Positions 12,236 through 24,505 are shown, numbered from the stretch's first letter. The stretch is DNA of 64,000 bases from Eutreptiella sp. 'Long Island Sound 2002' (GCA_964036045.1 OZ038379.1:19687017-19751016); one strand, 5' to 3'. The notes: a model not told the origin generated them from the letters alone. Program-made: numbers and translations.

Positions 12236-13898
12236 TGCAAACAGATGGTGCCCATGGGTGGTGCCGACGGATGGTGCCCACGGATGGTGCCCACGGATGG
12301 TGCTCACGGATGGTGCCCAAGGATGGTGCCCATGGGTGAGGCCCATGGATGATGCCCACGGGTGGTGCCGGGTGAGGCCCATGGATGATGCCCACGGGTG
12401 GTGCCGGGTGAGGCCCATGGATGATGCCCACGGGTGGTGCGCACGGATGGTGCCCACGGATGGTGCCCACGGAGGGTGCGCACGGATGGTGCCCACGGAT
12501 GGCGCCCACAGGTGGTGCCCATGGGTGGTGCTCACGGGTGGTGCCCATGGATGGTGCCCATGGATGGTGGTCACGGATGGTGGTCACGGATGGTGCGCAC
12601 GGGTGGTGCCCACGGATGGTGCCCACGGGTGGTGCCCATGGATGGTCCCCACGGATGGTGCTCAGGGATGGTGCCCACGGATGGTGCCCGCTGCCCACGG
12701 ATAGTCCCCATGGGTGGTGCCCACGGGTAGTCCCCACGGATGGTGCCCACGGATGGTGCCCCTAGGTGGCACCCCCACCCGGATGGTGCCTATGGGTCCC
12801 CATGGATGGTCCCCACTGATGGTGCCCACGGACCGGATGGTGCCCACGGATGTTGCCCACGGATGGTGCCCACGGATGTTGCCCACGGGTGGTGCCCACG
12901 GATGGTGCCCACGGATGTTGCCCACGGATGGTGCCCACGGATGTTGCCCACGGGTGGTGCCCACGGATGGTGCCAACGGATGTTGCCTATGGGTGGTGCC
13001 CAAGGGTGGTGCGCAGAAGTGGTGCCTACAAATGGTGCCTATGGGTGGTCCCCACGGATGGTGCCCACAGATGCTGCCCACAGATGCTGCCCACGGATGG
13101 TGCCCACGGATGGTGCCCACGGATCCCACCCACGGGTGGTGCCCATGGAGGGTGCCCACGGATGGTGCTCAGGGATGATGCCCACGGATGGTGCCCACCG
13201 ATGGTGCCCACGGATGGTGCCCATTGATGGTGCCCTTGGGTGGTGCCCACGGATGGTGCTCACGGGTGGTGCCCACGGATGGTGCTCACGGGTGGTGCCC
13301 AAGGGTGGTGTGCAGGAGTGGTGCCTACAAATGGTGCCTATGGGTGGTCTCCACGGATGGTCCCCACAAATGGTGCCCACGGATCGAATGGTTCCCATGG
13401 ATGATGCCCATAGATGGTGCGCATGGGTGGTGCCCACCGGTGGTGCACACGGATGGTCGCCACAGATTGTGCCCACGGATGTTGCCCACGGGTGATGCCC
13501 ACCATCGTGGGCAACATCCGTGGGCACCACCCGTGCACACCATCCCTACGGAACGTCTGTGGGCTCCATCCGTGGGCACCATCCATGGCCCCCATCCGTG
13601 GGCATCACCCGTGCGCACCATCTGTGGGTACCATCTGTGCGCACCATCCGTGGGCACCACCCGTGTGCACCATCCCTAGGCACCATCTGTGGGCCATGGA
13701 TGGTGCCCACGGATGTAGCCCACAGACATTCCCCACGGATGGTGCCCACGGTTGGTGCCCACGGGTGATGCCCACGGATGGGGGCCATGGATGGTGCCCA
13801 TGGATGGCCCACTGAAGGTGTCTACGGATGGTGCACAGGGATGGTGACCACGGACCCCACCCACGGGTGGTGTCCACGGATGGTGCCCAAGAATGGTT
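12236..13898 (+). repeat. 13-bp minisatellite, over 100 degenerate copies
   Basis: The unit is ggatggtgcccac with many variants (ggatgttgcccac, gggtggtgcccat). Because 39 nt equals three units, every frame gives a 13-residue repeat, so the open frames here are artefacts of the array. A central segment (13503-13692) is inverted. Confidence 0.95.
13503..13692 (-). repeat. Inverted segment inside the 13-bp minisatellite
   Basis: Units in this stretch read as gtgggcaccatcc, the reverse complement of the flanking units. The left junction (tgcccaccatcgtgggca) and right junction (tgggccatggatggtgccca) are themselves near-palindromic, as expected for an inversion or foldback duplication. Confidence 0.9.
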
Positions 13899-15362
13899 GA
13901 GGGTAGAGCAATTAATAGTGTGAACTTGATTTTGGAACCGAAAAGTGCCCCATTGAATGTTTTCAACAACCGTTGTTATGTTCCCAATATCCATTGCCAA
14001 GACAAGATTGTGCCACCCAACACACCAACCAAGGTGCCACCTAGCAAGCCATTCAACACTCTACCCGACAACCCACCTAGTATGTCCATCGGTAGAAAAG
14101 CAGCACCCACGAAGGCAGGCTGATACGGGGCCACCCAAGCAAGCCAAAAACAGCACCTAACAGCAAAAAAGGCAAACTGCTTTGCAATCCACAATTGGTC
14201 AATGCACTAGCATGGTTGCTATGAAACCATGGATTTGCACCATGTGCACCATGAGCACTGCATGTTCTTGCCCCCCTCCCCCCGGTTCTGAAGAACCGTA
14301 TGCCCAAACATCATGGGTGTGTTGTCGCCGTATTTTTTTTTTGGAACCATGAAATTGGTGGTTCTTTTTTTTTTTTTAGGGGTGATGATGTGTATTAGAG
14401 CTATTGGTGTTATTTTGCATTGATTTGCAAGTCGCAGATGATGTTTTCCTTGCAGATGATATTTTCCTTGCTGCACTGCACAACAGACTGCAAGATTGAG
14501 CTAGAGCACACCACTACTCATCACCTATTGGGCCAAGTGGAAATGAATTGTGAGGGGACGACTTTGCACGCAAAGCCATCCCGTGAGAAGGTCATAACAA
14601 AACAACATTGGTCACAGTCTCAAGTTGTACCAAACTTGCTGCGCATCCACCACAACACCGCCACAAAAGTCAGCGTCATGGAATCCGTTGATGAGCTCCA
14701 TTGTACTTGGGCCGCTCCACAAAAGCACCATGTTGACCCTCGGAACCTGGCCGGATGATGAAAAGGCGGGATAGAATTGTTGCTGAGGCCAAGAAGCATG
14801 GCTCATCTTGCCATAGCTATGCAAATTTCTCGCTGTCCGTGAGACTTGTGAAGACCACTTTCTATGCTAATGACAATGGACGATGGCAAATAGTTGTGTT
14901 TCCGATTTTGTGGTGAAGGCTATTGGTTGCTGCATGTGTGCTCTTGTGCTGTGCACAAACAATGGCATATTCAAACATTCAAACATGGTTTTGTGTCCAC
15001 AACCACAATTTTTGGTCCTTTTGCCATTGTTTGGGCAAGGGGGGGGTGGAGGTAGTAACTCCACTTTTGTGGACTGTAGTATGCAATACTATTCATGAGG
15101 AAACAGGAGCGCTGGGCCCTCCCCACTCTTGCACAAGCATGGCCTTGTGTGAGGGGGAGCACTTGGTGCAACGCTCTCGCGGTGTACGCGTGGCTTAGAG
15201 AATAGGTAGTCTTGCCCCACCAAGCACTCATAGTTGCTGCTTCGGGGATGAATGTGTCTGCCCCCTTGAGTTGGGGATATGGACTCACAATCCACAAATT
15301 GAGTGGCCCCTTAAGTTGGGGATATTGACTTGCTATCCACAAACTTATATTATAGGGCTATG
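13899..15362. other. Intergenic DNA with probable transposon remnants
   Basis: No intact gene. A two-copy direct repeat of about 45 bp (cc-cttgagttggggatat / ccttaagttggggatatt) lies at 15262-15345. The stretch probably includes unrecognisable upstream parts of the transposase whose tail begins at 15363. Confidence 0.4.
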
Positions 15363-15663
15363 GTAGAACATTTGTTCGGCCGCTTGTGGCATTGGAGTTT
15401 GGTGCACAATATTTGGAGGGGCAATATGGCTACCCTTCATAAATCTACTTGTATCTTGTTGCACCTAACCCAATTTTGTATTCAGTGCCAAGTGTGGGTG
15501 GATATTTGAGAGGTGATTGATGTCGACGATGAAGGGGATGATGGTGAAGTGTGTGCTCTGTGTTGCATGAAGGAAGCATCTCTTTTTTTCTAGTGCAATA
15601 CTTGTCATCTCCATTGTTGCAGTGATTGTTTTAGGACCCACACATGTGGGGATGGATTGCAGA
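15363..15663 (+). pseudogene. DDE transposase C-terminal remnant (Harbinger-like), copy 2
   Basis: Translation from 15363 gives VEHLFGRLWHWSLVHNIWRG, then LLHLTQFCIQCQV, then a stop (TGA), and then a Cys/His finger (VCALCC ... CNTCHLHCCSDC ... HTCG) interrupted by a stop. The same order and spacing occur in the element at 54097-55352: VE/IEQLFARLWHWGLVRN, LLHFTQLCIRRQV, CVLCC ... CDECKEHYCIKC. The VE is the expected third acidic residue of the DDE triad. In-frame stops make this copy non-coding. Confidence 0.7.
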
Positions 15664-16300
15664 CATGCTGCAGAATAATCCACTGAGTTGCCCTTTTGTG
15701 TGTGCAACGTTTGTGGGAAGGAGGGATGTTTCTCCTTAGCGGGCATTTTGCGAGGGGGTAAAAGCCAACCCCTTTTGCGAAAACCCGCTGCGCGTGGCGG
15801 CAACGTACAATTGCATACTAAGGTGACAGGTTTCCAGAGTCCAAATATACGTCCCACTGCTGCTGTGCGGGGCACACATGTTGTACTTAGACTGTCAGCA
15901 TGATCCGGTCCGTCTGACCAAGCACTTACGAGGCACACATGAGTGTGAGAGCAAAAAAAAGCAAAATGTAGCGCGTGGTGCGCACACGGCGCAGATACTC
16001 CCCTTAAGCACCACGCCCCCGTGCTACTGGATGTGGTGGCTGAAGCGTTTTGTTGAACTTCGCATGTTTCTCTCACGGATGGCATTTTGGGGCAATGGTG
16101 AGGTTGCTCAAAATGGCCAACTAAGCCATTCTCACGAACCTGTGATCATGAGAGATATGGTTCACATTGTTTCTTACAACAGTGCCGGAATGTTGCTCTA
16201 GAACGGCTAGAGGTTCTGGTTTCACCCAAGGCAAGCCGCGCCCCCACTCAACGCACCAGTGTAACTGAAGTGTGTGTAGGCCAAAGATGGCCTTTGTGTT
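15664..16300. other. Intergenic DNA upstream of the ATP-grasp gene
   Basis: No supported gene. The plus-strand frame at 15878-16201 contains a short Cys/His cluster (CQHDPVRLTKHLRGTHEC) that could be a degraded zinc finger, possibly part of the adjacent transposon. Confidence 0.3.
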
Positions 16301-18009
16301 TTGCCGCCGGAGCCTCAATATTGGTGGAAACCATCGCCTGCACCACCGTGCTCCATGCCTAGGCCATCCCATAGTGGGGCTCTTCTCATGCATGGGGAAA
16401 ACGGGGTTAGTTTCCAGTGGAGTAGTCTAAAAGGCGCCCGCGCTGCGTGTGCAGTGCAGGTACCCTTCCCCAAGATGGCGAGGGTGGTTATCCCAGAACT
16501 ATGGGCCAGTGACGACAGGTGGCTGGCGGGCAAATGTCGGTGCAGTACTTCCACTTTCCCCGCATCCTACACAGACATGCTGGTCGCATCCACATGGCAC
16601 CCGAGCTCCGGACCTGCGGGCGTTTCCGCTGCTGCTCGCTGGGCAGCCCGAGGCCGGACCCTGATGGCCATGCTCTGCCTCTGGGCCTTTACCCCACTGC
16701 TCGTCATCATGGCCCTGCTCGCCTGGATGCGGCATTGCGTCTCTAGGAGCAGGTCGGAGCCCTGCAGCCCTCCGAAGAAGCTGCTGAGAATCCTGGTCAC
16801 TGGCGGCAAAATGACAAAGGCGTGCACTGTCGCCCGCGTTGTCGGCCGAGCCGGGCACACGGTAGTCACAGCAGAGGTCATGCCATACAAGTTCTGCCAC
16901 ACCCGCTTCAGCAGCTACGTCTCCAAGCACTACATTCTGCCACGGCCCACCGCCCACCCGCAGGAGTGGGAGCAGGCCGTCCTGGCCATCGTGAAGGAGC
17001 AACAGATCAACCTCATCATCCCCTGCACGGCCCCCGTCGAGAGCTCCGCCTACGCCCACCTCCGCCAGCGCCTCCCCTCGCACGTCCGCATCTTCGCCTT
17101 CGATGGGGCGACCTGCGACGTGCTGGACAACAAGTACACGTTCAGCCAGGCCCTACTGTGCGCGGGGATCCCTTGCCCTGAGACGGTCAGCATGGAGAGC
17201 ACGGAGGACGCCCTTGCCTTCTTCAGTCATCGGGAGGGCGACGAGGACGGTGGCAAGCGCTTCATTGTGAAGCCGGCCGTCTACAACCCCATGACCCGGA
17301 CGGAGCTGGTGCTTCTGCCGCTGGAGGACAAGCAGCGGCAGTGGGAGTACCTCCTCTCCAGACACGCCTCGAAGGAGATGCCTTACGTGATCCAGGAGCA
17401 GCTCCTCCCGAGCCCGAGTACGGCAGCTACGCCCTCTACAACTGCGGCGAGCTGACCGGCTTCGAGCTGTTCCGGTCCGCCTCCTCCTGCCTCGTGTACG
17501 AGCAGCACCCGGAGCACTACGGGCCCGTCAAGGACCTGCACGTGCGCCTGGGGAGGGCCCTGGGCCTCACGGGGCAACTGACGCTGGACCTCATGCAATG
17601 CCCACGTGGGCAGGCCCTGCTTCCCATCGAGTGCAACCCCCGCATCCACAGCGCCGTGTGCACCCTCGAGGACCATGAGAACCTCAGCGCCGCGCTCACG
17701 GACCCGGACTTCCGGCCGGCGCACGCCGCGGAGGTCGTAGCCTCGCGGCCCGGGGTCCATCGCTATTGGCTCATGGACCAGGTCTTCCTCCGGCTGGGCT
17801 TCTGGGCCCCGCGCGGCTGCTTCAGGGTGCCCTTGGGGCAGATGGCCCGCGGCCGGGACGCCCTCCTCGCCGGCGACGACCCGCTGCCGTTCCTGGCGAT
17901 GTACCTCGTCCAGGTCCCTGCGCTGCTGGCGTCTGAGCTCGTGGCCGGCACCGCGTGGCTCAAGATCGACTTCTGCATTGGCAAGATCGTTAAGGCCGGA
18001 GGCGACTGA
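16301..18009 (+). CDS. ATP-grasp ligase, MysC-like (mycosporine biosynthesis type), with one frameshift
   Basis: Probably joins an amino acid (glycine in known MysC) to 4-deoxygadusol using ATP. Frame 1 carries a hydrophobic anchor at about 16660-16735, then ILVTGGKMTKA at 16789, the GKMTKA start typical of this family. The pre-ATP-grasp region and the DNKYTFSQAL segment follow. The frame must shift by one base near 17405: frame 1 ends in PYVIQEQLLP, and the adjacent frame resumes at EPEYGSYALYNCGELTGFE and runs to TGA. The second half has the ligand-bearing IECNPRIHSAV (17624-17655) and ends ...IDFCIGKIVKAGGD, close to the eukaryotic family ending. The shift is explained by one missing G in ccc(g)gagccc, so it is an assembly error or a recent break. 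The true start is unsure: ATGs at 16301, 16475 and 16577 are possible, and a cag|gt acceptor at 16459 keeps frame. No other mycosporine gene is visible. Confidence 0.8.
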
Positions 18010-18111
18010 CGCCCCCCCCCCCACCCCCTTTGCTGTATGCAAGGGGCAAAGGTGGATGTAGGTGCTTCTGGGCGCCCAACCTGCACTGTAGGATGGAAAC
18101 ACAGGTGTGTT

Positions 18112-18117
18112 CAATAA
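18112..18117 (+). promoter_or_regulatory. Candidate polyadenylation signal AATAAA
   Basis: An exact AATAAA (ttcaataaaac) 103 bp after the ATP-grasp stop codon, at the expected position for 3' end processing. Confidence 0.65.
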
Positions 18118-19660
18118 AACAGGCGAAAGGTGGTAAAATATTGAATGGCTGATCATACGACGTCTCGAAAGTTATCCCCGGAAGAACTGCCGAACAGCCC
18201 CTGTGACACAGGCATATGGTCATAGCCATAACTCACAGTACATTGTTTTGCCTTACTGCACTGCAGCGCAAACAGCAGGTGGGGGGGGGGACGGGGGATG
18301 CCAATCCATCAAAGACCTGGTTGCATCCGGGCGCCCGGGAGACACCTACTGCCCCGTCTGAATCATAAAGACAACCGACTTCAGTCGCTACAAGCGAGTC
18401 GCAGGGCGTCGGCGGGGCTGACCCGGGCAGCCGCCGAAGTCCTCGCACCTCACGCATGCGACTTCTGCTGGTGTACCGCACCGATGGCACCCTCCCACCT
18501 GCGGTGCATGGGGCACCAATGACCCGCCGGCCACGACGACGCATAGCGGGCCGCAAGCAGGTCACGAAGCGCTCCACACATGCACGTCCTGGCATGCATA
18601 TGCAGCTATGGAGCCCAGTATCCGTTGCTCATGGCCCTGCTGCCCACGAGGTCAGGACCATGCTGGTTATTTTAAAACCTGACATCATGGCCCCTTGCGC
18701 AAGCAACACTAGGCATTGCTTCCGTCTTCGTTTGCATCGTGGAGGTTGGCAGTCCGGTTAGTAATTGGTCCAATCAGTGCACCGTGTGTTGGATGCTGTA
18801 CTGCCCATGGTCCACGGGTGACGAGAGCTTCGGTTGTCATTGGCTCCTCCCCCTAAGGGGACAAATACCTGGCAACAGAGTATGAGCATGATGGGAAGAA
18901 TATATCCCCTGACTATGCCGTTGCGGAATATCTGTTTCATCATCCGCTGACCAAGAAGGGGTTCGTTTCTGAGCCTGTTGTGAGTCTCCTGTTAAATGCA
19001 GTCCCTTCTTTCACGCCCTGTCCCCGCATTGTTGGTAAGGCGCGGAGGCCGTGCGGCATCCGTGCTCTGGGGCGGTCCCGCCGTGCGGTGTGACAGCCGG
19101 GGGTAGGGAAAACTGGGGGCTGTGGGCCAAAATAACTTCCGGTGAGCCCAGGGGCCCAGCCCCCCTGCCTCACGGCCATGAAATGACATGGCCCGTTTTA
19201 AGTCCCCAGAGCTGGGTGTCCAGCTTGAGCCTTTTTGCTGGTCGTGCGATCAGCCTGAGCCCAGGCACACGGAATCTGTGAGCCGGTTGGCTATGGACAG
19301 CTCTGCGGCCCTGGGCCCCGCCATGCGGCGGATGCAGTGGGCGGCAGTACCCCCCCATAGTCCCTTGATTGGTAACGGGATGGGGGCTGACGGCGTCAAG
19401 CTGCAGTGCAGCAGCTGCAGCTCCTGGACTGCTGCCGTGCGGAAGAGAAAGAGAGCTGCAGTACTTGCAGCAGCTGAGAAGGAGTGCTGCAGTGCTTGCA
19501 GCATCTCAGAAGGGGTGCCGCGGTGCTTGGGCTAAGCCCTGCATTTCTCCTTCAGTGGTTGGTCGTGTGATCAGCCACAGCTCCGGTGACCCGCATCTGT
19601 GAAGTCGTGCGACCATGGACAGCTCTGTGGCCCGGAGCCCCGCCGTGTGGTGGGATAGAT
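18118..19660. other. Intergenic region with a local duplication
   Basis: No gene recognised. Segments 19236-19342 and 19558-19655 are diverged direct copies sharing tggtcgtg.gatcagcc and atggacagctctg. Between them lies a gcagctgcag-rich tract. The second copy runs directly into the 50-bp satellite. Confidence 0.6.
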
Positions 19661-20440
19661 CTGAAGGCATTGGGTGTGTGCCCATGCAGGATTTATTGCT
19701 TTTGGCAGAACTGAAGGCATTGGGCGTGTGCCCATGCGGAATATATTACTTTTGGCAGAACTGAAGGCATTGGGTGCGTGCCCATGCAGAATTTATTCCT
19801 TTTGGCAGAACTGAAGGCATTGGGTGTGTGCCCATGCAGAATTTATTACTTTTGGCAGAACTGAAGGCATTGGGTGTGTGCCCATGCAGAATTTATTACT
19901 TTTGGCAGAACTGAAGGCATTGGGTGTGTGCCCATGCAGAATTTATTACTTTTGGCAGAACTGAAGGCATTGGGTGCGTGCCCATGCAGAATTTATTCCT
20001 TTTGGCAGAACTGAAGGCATTGGGTGCGTGCCCATGCGGAATATATTACTTTTGGCAGAACTGAAGGCATTGGGTGCGTGCCCATGCGAAATATATTACT
20101 TTTGGCAGAACTGAAGGCATTGGGTGCGTGCCCATGCGGAATTTATTACTTTTGGCAGAACTGAAGGCATTGGGTGCGTGCCCATGCGGAATTTATTACT
20201 TTTGGCAGAACTGAAGGCATTGGGTGCGTGCCCATGCAGAATTTATTACTTTTGGCAGAACTGAAGGCATTGGGTGCGTGCCCATGCGGAATTTATTACT
20301 GTTGGCAGAACTGAAGGCATTGGGTGCGTGCCCATGCGGAATATATTACTTTTGGCAGAACTGAAGGCATTGGGTGCGTGCCCATGCGGAATTTATTACT
20401 TTTGGCAGAACTGAAGGCATTGGGTGCGTGCCTGAGCACA
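19661..20440 (+). repeat. 50-bp satellite, 16 copies
   Basis: The unit begins ctgaaggcattgggtg and passes through gtgcccatgc and atttattact to end tttggcaga-a. Its start falls every 50 bp exactly from 19661 to 20411. Variation is limited to a few positions (gtgtg/gcgtg, atttatt/atatatt, cagaa/cggaa), so the array is young or homogenised. Confidence 0.97.
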
Positions 20441-20714
20441 AGACAAGAAGTGCCGCATGATCGGAGCCATGGGGCCCGTGCGGGACTGCCCGGGCCGTGC
20501 GGCCTTGGACAGAGAGCGAACAAGGGGGGGAGGGGGTGCGTGCGCTGCGCAACAGGGCATTGCACTTGCTGCGGTATTGTGCTGCTCTGGCCTGGCTGGG
20601 ACCGCAGGCAACCGCTCCTGAGGGGGCGGGACCCGGCATATGCCACCATGACACCAGGACACCCCGCCCCCACATACCCCCCCCCCCCGCTGCCCCCAAA
20701 CAGCCCTGGAAACC

Positions 20715-20960
20715 ATGAAACCCGGCTCTTCCCCCGGGGTCGACGGCATTCCGGCCGAAGTTTTCATACATATGGCCGTCCTTCTTGCAACCCATGACGG
20801 ACGCTCTGGGGCAATTTCTGAGCCAGGGAATGATCCCAGCCACATGGGCCCTGGGCATCATGAGCCCCATCCCCCAAAAACAGGGGTCTCTCTCCATCAA
20901 TGCACTGAGGCCTCTGTGATTGCAGAATGTGATTTTTAAATGGGCATCAGTCACGATCCT
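20715..20960 (+). pseudogene. LINE-type reverse transcriptase fragment
   Basis: The plus strand reads KPGSSPGVDGIPAEVF, the conserved RT start (SPG.DGIP.E). After a frame change near 20795 it continues QGMIPATWALGIMSPIP, then INALRPL, a stop (TGA) and LQNVIFKW. This matches the G.IP..W..G.I.PIPK ... RPI.L.N...K block of non-LTR reverse transcriptases. The frameshift and the stop between RPL and LQN make it a dead fragment. It begins about 270 bp after the 50-bp satellite. Confidence 0.65.
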
Positions 20961-21471
20961 GCCTCCCCCCCCCCCCCCTCTGCGCAAGCACGGCCTTGTC
21001 TAAGCACGAAGACCCCGTGTGACCGTTGTTTTCATGGGGTTTTCTGACCACGGTTTTTATGGTCAGAAATTCATTGTTTCGTGATTGTGCGCTGATTGTA
21101 CAGGGAAAGAAGGGCTGGGTCATGTTTGCGATGGTTCCTCTTGCTCACAACAACATTCTGATTGGTACTGCAACCCAATGGTAATTGTTTTGCTGTGGTT
21201 TTTAGCCATGAAAAATGTTGCTATCGCTGGCTTGGGTGTCACATACATCCGATCCACTGGTGAGCATGCACCTGCCACCATCGTTGGTCCTTCTACGCGG
21301 TTGGAAAGGGTTTCTATTCCGTACCCGTTGATGGGCAGTAAGGACATGAGGACCATGCTGAATTTTGCCTACACGTTGTGTGCATGGGCTTGTCTAAGCA
21401 CGGGGACCCCGTGTGACCGTTGTTTTTCTGACCTTGGCTGTGCTTGCGCAAGGGGGGGGGGGTATGATGGA

Positions 21472-21514
<43 letters not shown>

Positions 21515-23400
21515 GGATGGTGAGGAGCATTATGGCCGTTTTAAATTATGGCCATTTTCAATTACGGCCAGAGTATTTCTCTCAGTCAAGCCGACCAACT
21601 GCTGCCTGGCGCGCGTCGTAGGCCGCTCTGCTAGGCCTCCGCCGGCGGCCTGCAATTGCCGGGTCGCCCGGTCATGAGGAACAGCTGTGGGTGCGTGTGT
21701 GACGTGTTGTGCGCGCGCCGGGGTGCCATGGTAGGTGGCGGTATTCGTGCCGATCTTTGTGTGTCCCACGCAGAGGCCGGTGTGGTCCTCACATGTTCGG
21801 TCTTGCCAGGTCCTTTGCCCCTGCTCTTGCTCGTTGTGGCCGTGTTGTCCCTGGTTCCGTTGTAGTGCTTTGTTCAGTGCGTTGCACCAACAATTGCGCT
21901 CGCCGTCCGCTTGTTTGTTGGCCGTTGTGTAATGTTGCATGCCGCCAAGGCCTTCATGGTCCTCGCGCGTGACGGTGTCGTCATGTGTATGGTGGTGGTA
22001 GATGTTGTTGTGGGTGCTGTTGTTGCTGGTGTTGTAGTATTGGTCACGGCTGGTGTTGGTGCCCGTGTTGTATGCGGTCTGTTGTCTTGTATTTGTAGGC
22101 TAGTGCGGTCCTCATGCGTTGTGGTTGGGCGAACCCGCTGTTTGTGCCGTGTGTTTGACAGTGCGCCCCTCTACGGTCGCCCGTTGGGTATCCTTGGTGT
22201 TGTTTTTGTTCACCAGGGAGTCGGGGTAGTAGGTACCAGCTGGGTTTCACCCCACCACCATTGCTGGTACCCCCTGTTACACCAACCTGCCACCTGTTCA
22301 ACAGCGATGGCAATATGCAACGTGCATTGCATTCTGAAACCTGGAAGACAGTCACCGTGATGTATCGTCGGCTCTCAATGGTCGAGGTCGGCTTGATATT
22401 CTAGGCAATGATGTCGTGGTCTTGCTTGCCAAGGCTGCATGTTATCTCCCCGTACCTGAATACACCCCCACCTTGCTGAATGATGTCTGTATTGCCGTGG
22501 GTCTAGCTCCCCAACCAGCAGAACAATGGCTTGTTCAACGACGTTTCATTCCCTCCTTCTATGGGGTACATTGGCTGTCGTGGTTGCCCCTCCAAGGCAC
22601 TAAACGCGACCCCCTGACTGCCAACAGGAGCACCCCAAGCGCTTCTGTACCTGTGGTACACCCCGTGGGCCGGCCCCTCCAAAAAGACAAATTGGTGGCA
22701 GCCTGCCCAATGCACGGCATGCGTGGTGACTGAGGATGAGTGACTGGTTGTTGCAGAGGGTGTGGAATAATTTCCACTTTGACATTCCACAGTAACATTT
22801 TACAGCAAAATTTTTGTACGCATGGCAATCGAAGTGTGTGTTTCTTTCCTTTGAAGGTTTCGATCTTTTTCCTGATACCCACTGGGTCTTTACTGATTGC
22901 TCGATGTAGGCATGCCTTCTGCCCACTTGGGCTCGCGATTTTTGCTGTACTGAGGCTCCCTTTGGGGGTCCAATGGATACTGCACCCATACATTCTTATG
23001 AATGTTTGCCTCTTTGATTGTCTTCTGGTGTGACAGCGACAGCTGTAACCCCCCCCCCCCCCTTTCTGCACCCCCCCCCCCTTGTCCATCCACCCCCACC
23101 CCCCAGGGGCTGGGTCAGATGTGCTTGGACAAGGGGCCTCCACCACCAGGGACCACCACCCCCTGGGGAAGGTGCTATCTGGATGGGGCAGCCCTACCAC
23201 TGCTGGACCAAGTGGAAGAAATAGGGGTTGGCAGCCACAGTCTCCGGCAGAGCCTGGCTTCGGAATAGAGGGGTGGGGTCTGTCTGGATTGTCCATGGTT
23301 CTCACTGTCACAAGGGGTCTTTTCAGGCCTTGAACTTGCCTGGTGGCCCTGAAGGGCCTTGTTTTAGTTTTTTGGAAGTTTGTGCCCAAAAGCAGATAAT
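20961..23400. other. Accessory DNA between LINE fragment and GC-rich arrays
   Basis: No intact gene. The plus-strand frame near 21205-21360 (VTYIRSTGEHAPATIVGPSTR) resembles the region of retroelement polyproteins around the integrase C-terminus, at low confidence. An (AT)n tract lies at 21474-21511, a GTT-rich low-complexity stretch at about 21985-22070, and C tracts at 23048-23100. The open frame at 22416-22733 is not recognised. Confidence 0.4.
21474..21511. repeat. (AT)n microsatellite
   Basis: Uninterrupted alternating A/T of about 38 bp. Confidence 0.95.
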
Positions 23401-23404
23401 GGGG

Positions 23405-23560
23405 CTAGTACTACCACAGCACGCCCGACTACCGCGGCAGGCAAGCACGAGCACAACACGCCCAACCACTGCGAGAGGCCAAGCACCAGCACACCAAGCC
23501 CGACCACCGCAACGGGCCAAACACCAGCACAATACGGCCAACCAGCACAGCAAATACCGC
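23405..23560 (+). repeat. GC-rich tandem array, left member (about 37-38 bp unit)
   Basis: Units read gcccgaccaccgcgg followed by c/gaagcacgagcacaacac. The same unit occurs as its reverse complement at 26265-27430. About four recognisable copies are present, continuing into a degenerate GC-rich tract up to about 23870. Confidence 0.8.
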
Positions 23561-23964
23561 AGTGGAGCAGCCCCACCAGTGAAGCACAAACAAAGGCAGG
23601 GTGGGGGGCGAACGGCGACGCCCGCGACGGGCAAACCGGCGGATGCGCACGGAAAACAAAGAATGCGGGCGACAAACCGTCACAAGCAGGGCGACAACAG
23701 CCGCGAACCACAAAGGGGGGGAGGGTCGGGAGGGGGGCGGCAGACAGAGCCGGCCGGCGAAAAACGAACGGCCCGGCAAGAAAAGCCGACAGAGGGAGCG
23801 CAGGAAAACGAGCGGCAAGATCGAGGACAAGCACACCACAGCCGCCCGCCAAAGGGTGGCGCACCGCACGCGCTCGGGAGGCTGGCCTGCCCATCCCGCT
23901 CAAAGCAACCAACACCACCACAACTGCAACCGATCCCAAACGGCCGACAACGGCCCAAAACACC

Positions 23965-24505
23965 GGAAACCCAAATAAGCCAACCATAAGGCGGCGAAGA
24001 CAACGGCAACCCAACAAAATCAGCTGAGCGTAGGCCGGCCATAGCACAACGAACTCAACCACAAATAAGCTGACCATGGGGCGGCTAACGCGATAGCAAA
24101 CCACTACAACAAGCCGCGCAAAGGCGGGCACGGTGCAATGAACCCAACCCTAAACAAACCAACCACAAGGCGCCTAAGATGACAGCAACCCAACACAACA
24201 GATGGAGCACAAGCCGACCGCAGCACAAAGAACCCAACGCCAAACAAGCCGGCCACAAAGCAGCTGAGACAACAACATCCCAACACAACCGGCCAAGCAC
24301 AGGCGGGCCGCAGCACAATGAACCTAACCCCAAACAATATGTGCAGATGGTGGCACAAATAACAACAACTTAACACAACGGGCTGAACACGGGCAGGCCA
24401 CGGCACAAAGAATCCAACTTTAAACAAGCAGTCTGCAAAGTGGCTGCGGCAACAGCAACCAACCGAGCAAGCGCCAGCCGCAGCGGAAAGAACCTAACCC
24501 GTCTG
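23965..24505 (+). repeat. 90-bp tandem repeat, about six diverged copies
   Basis: Each unit contains caa.caagcc.accacaa.gcg, then acaacagcaacccaacacaac, then gccg.agcacaa.gaaccca. Adjacent copies at about 24151 and 24241 are offset by 90 bp. The right edge abuts the chromointegrase remnant. Confidence 0.75.

Noticed and set aside
12150-13815. Many long open frames on both strands encoding His/Trp/Gly/Pro repeats
   Set aside because: They arise because the 13-bp unit leaves all frames open. No start context, introns or non-repeat domain supports a protein.
21205-21420. Retroelement polyprotein fragment (GEHAPATIVGPSTR)
   Set aside because: Only one short motif-like stretch; not enough for a separate feature call.
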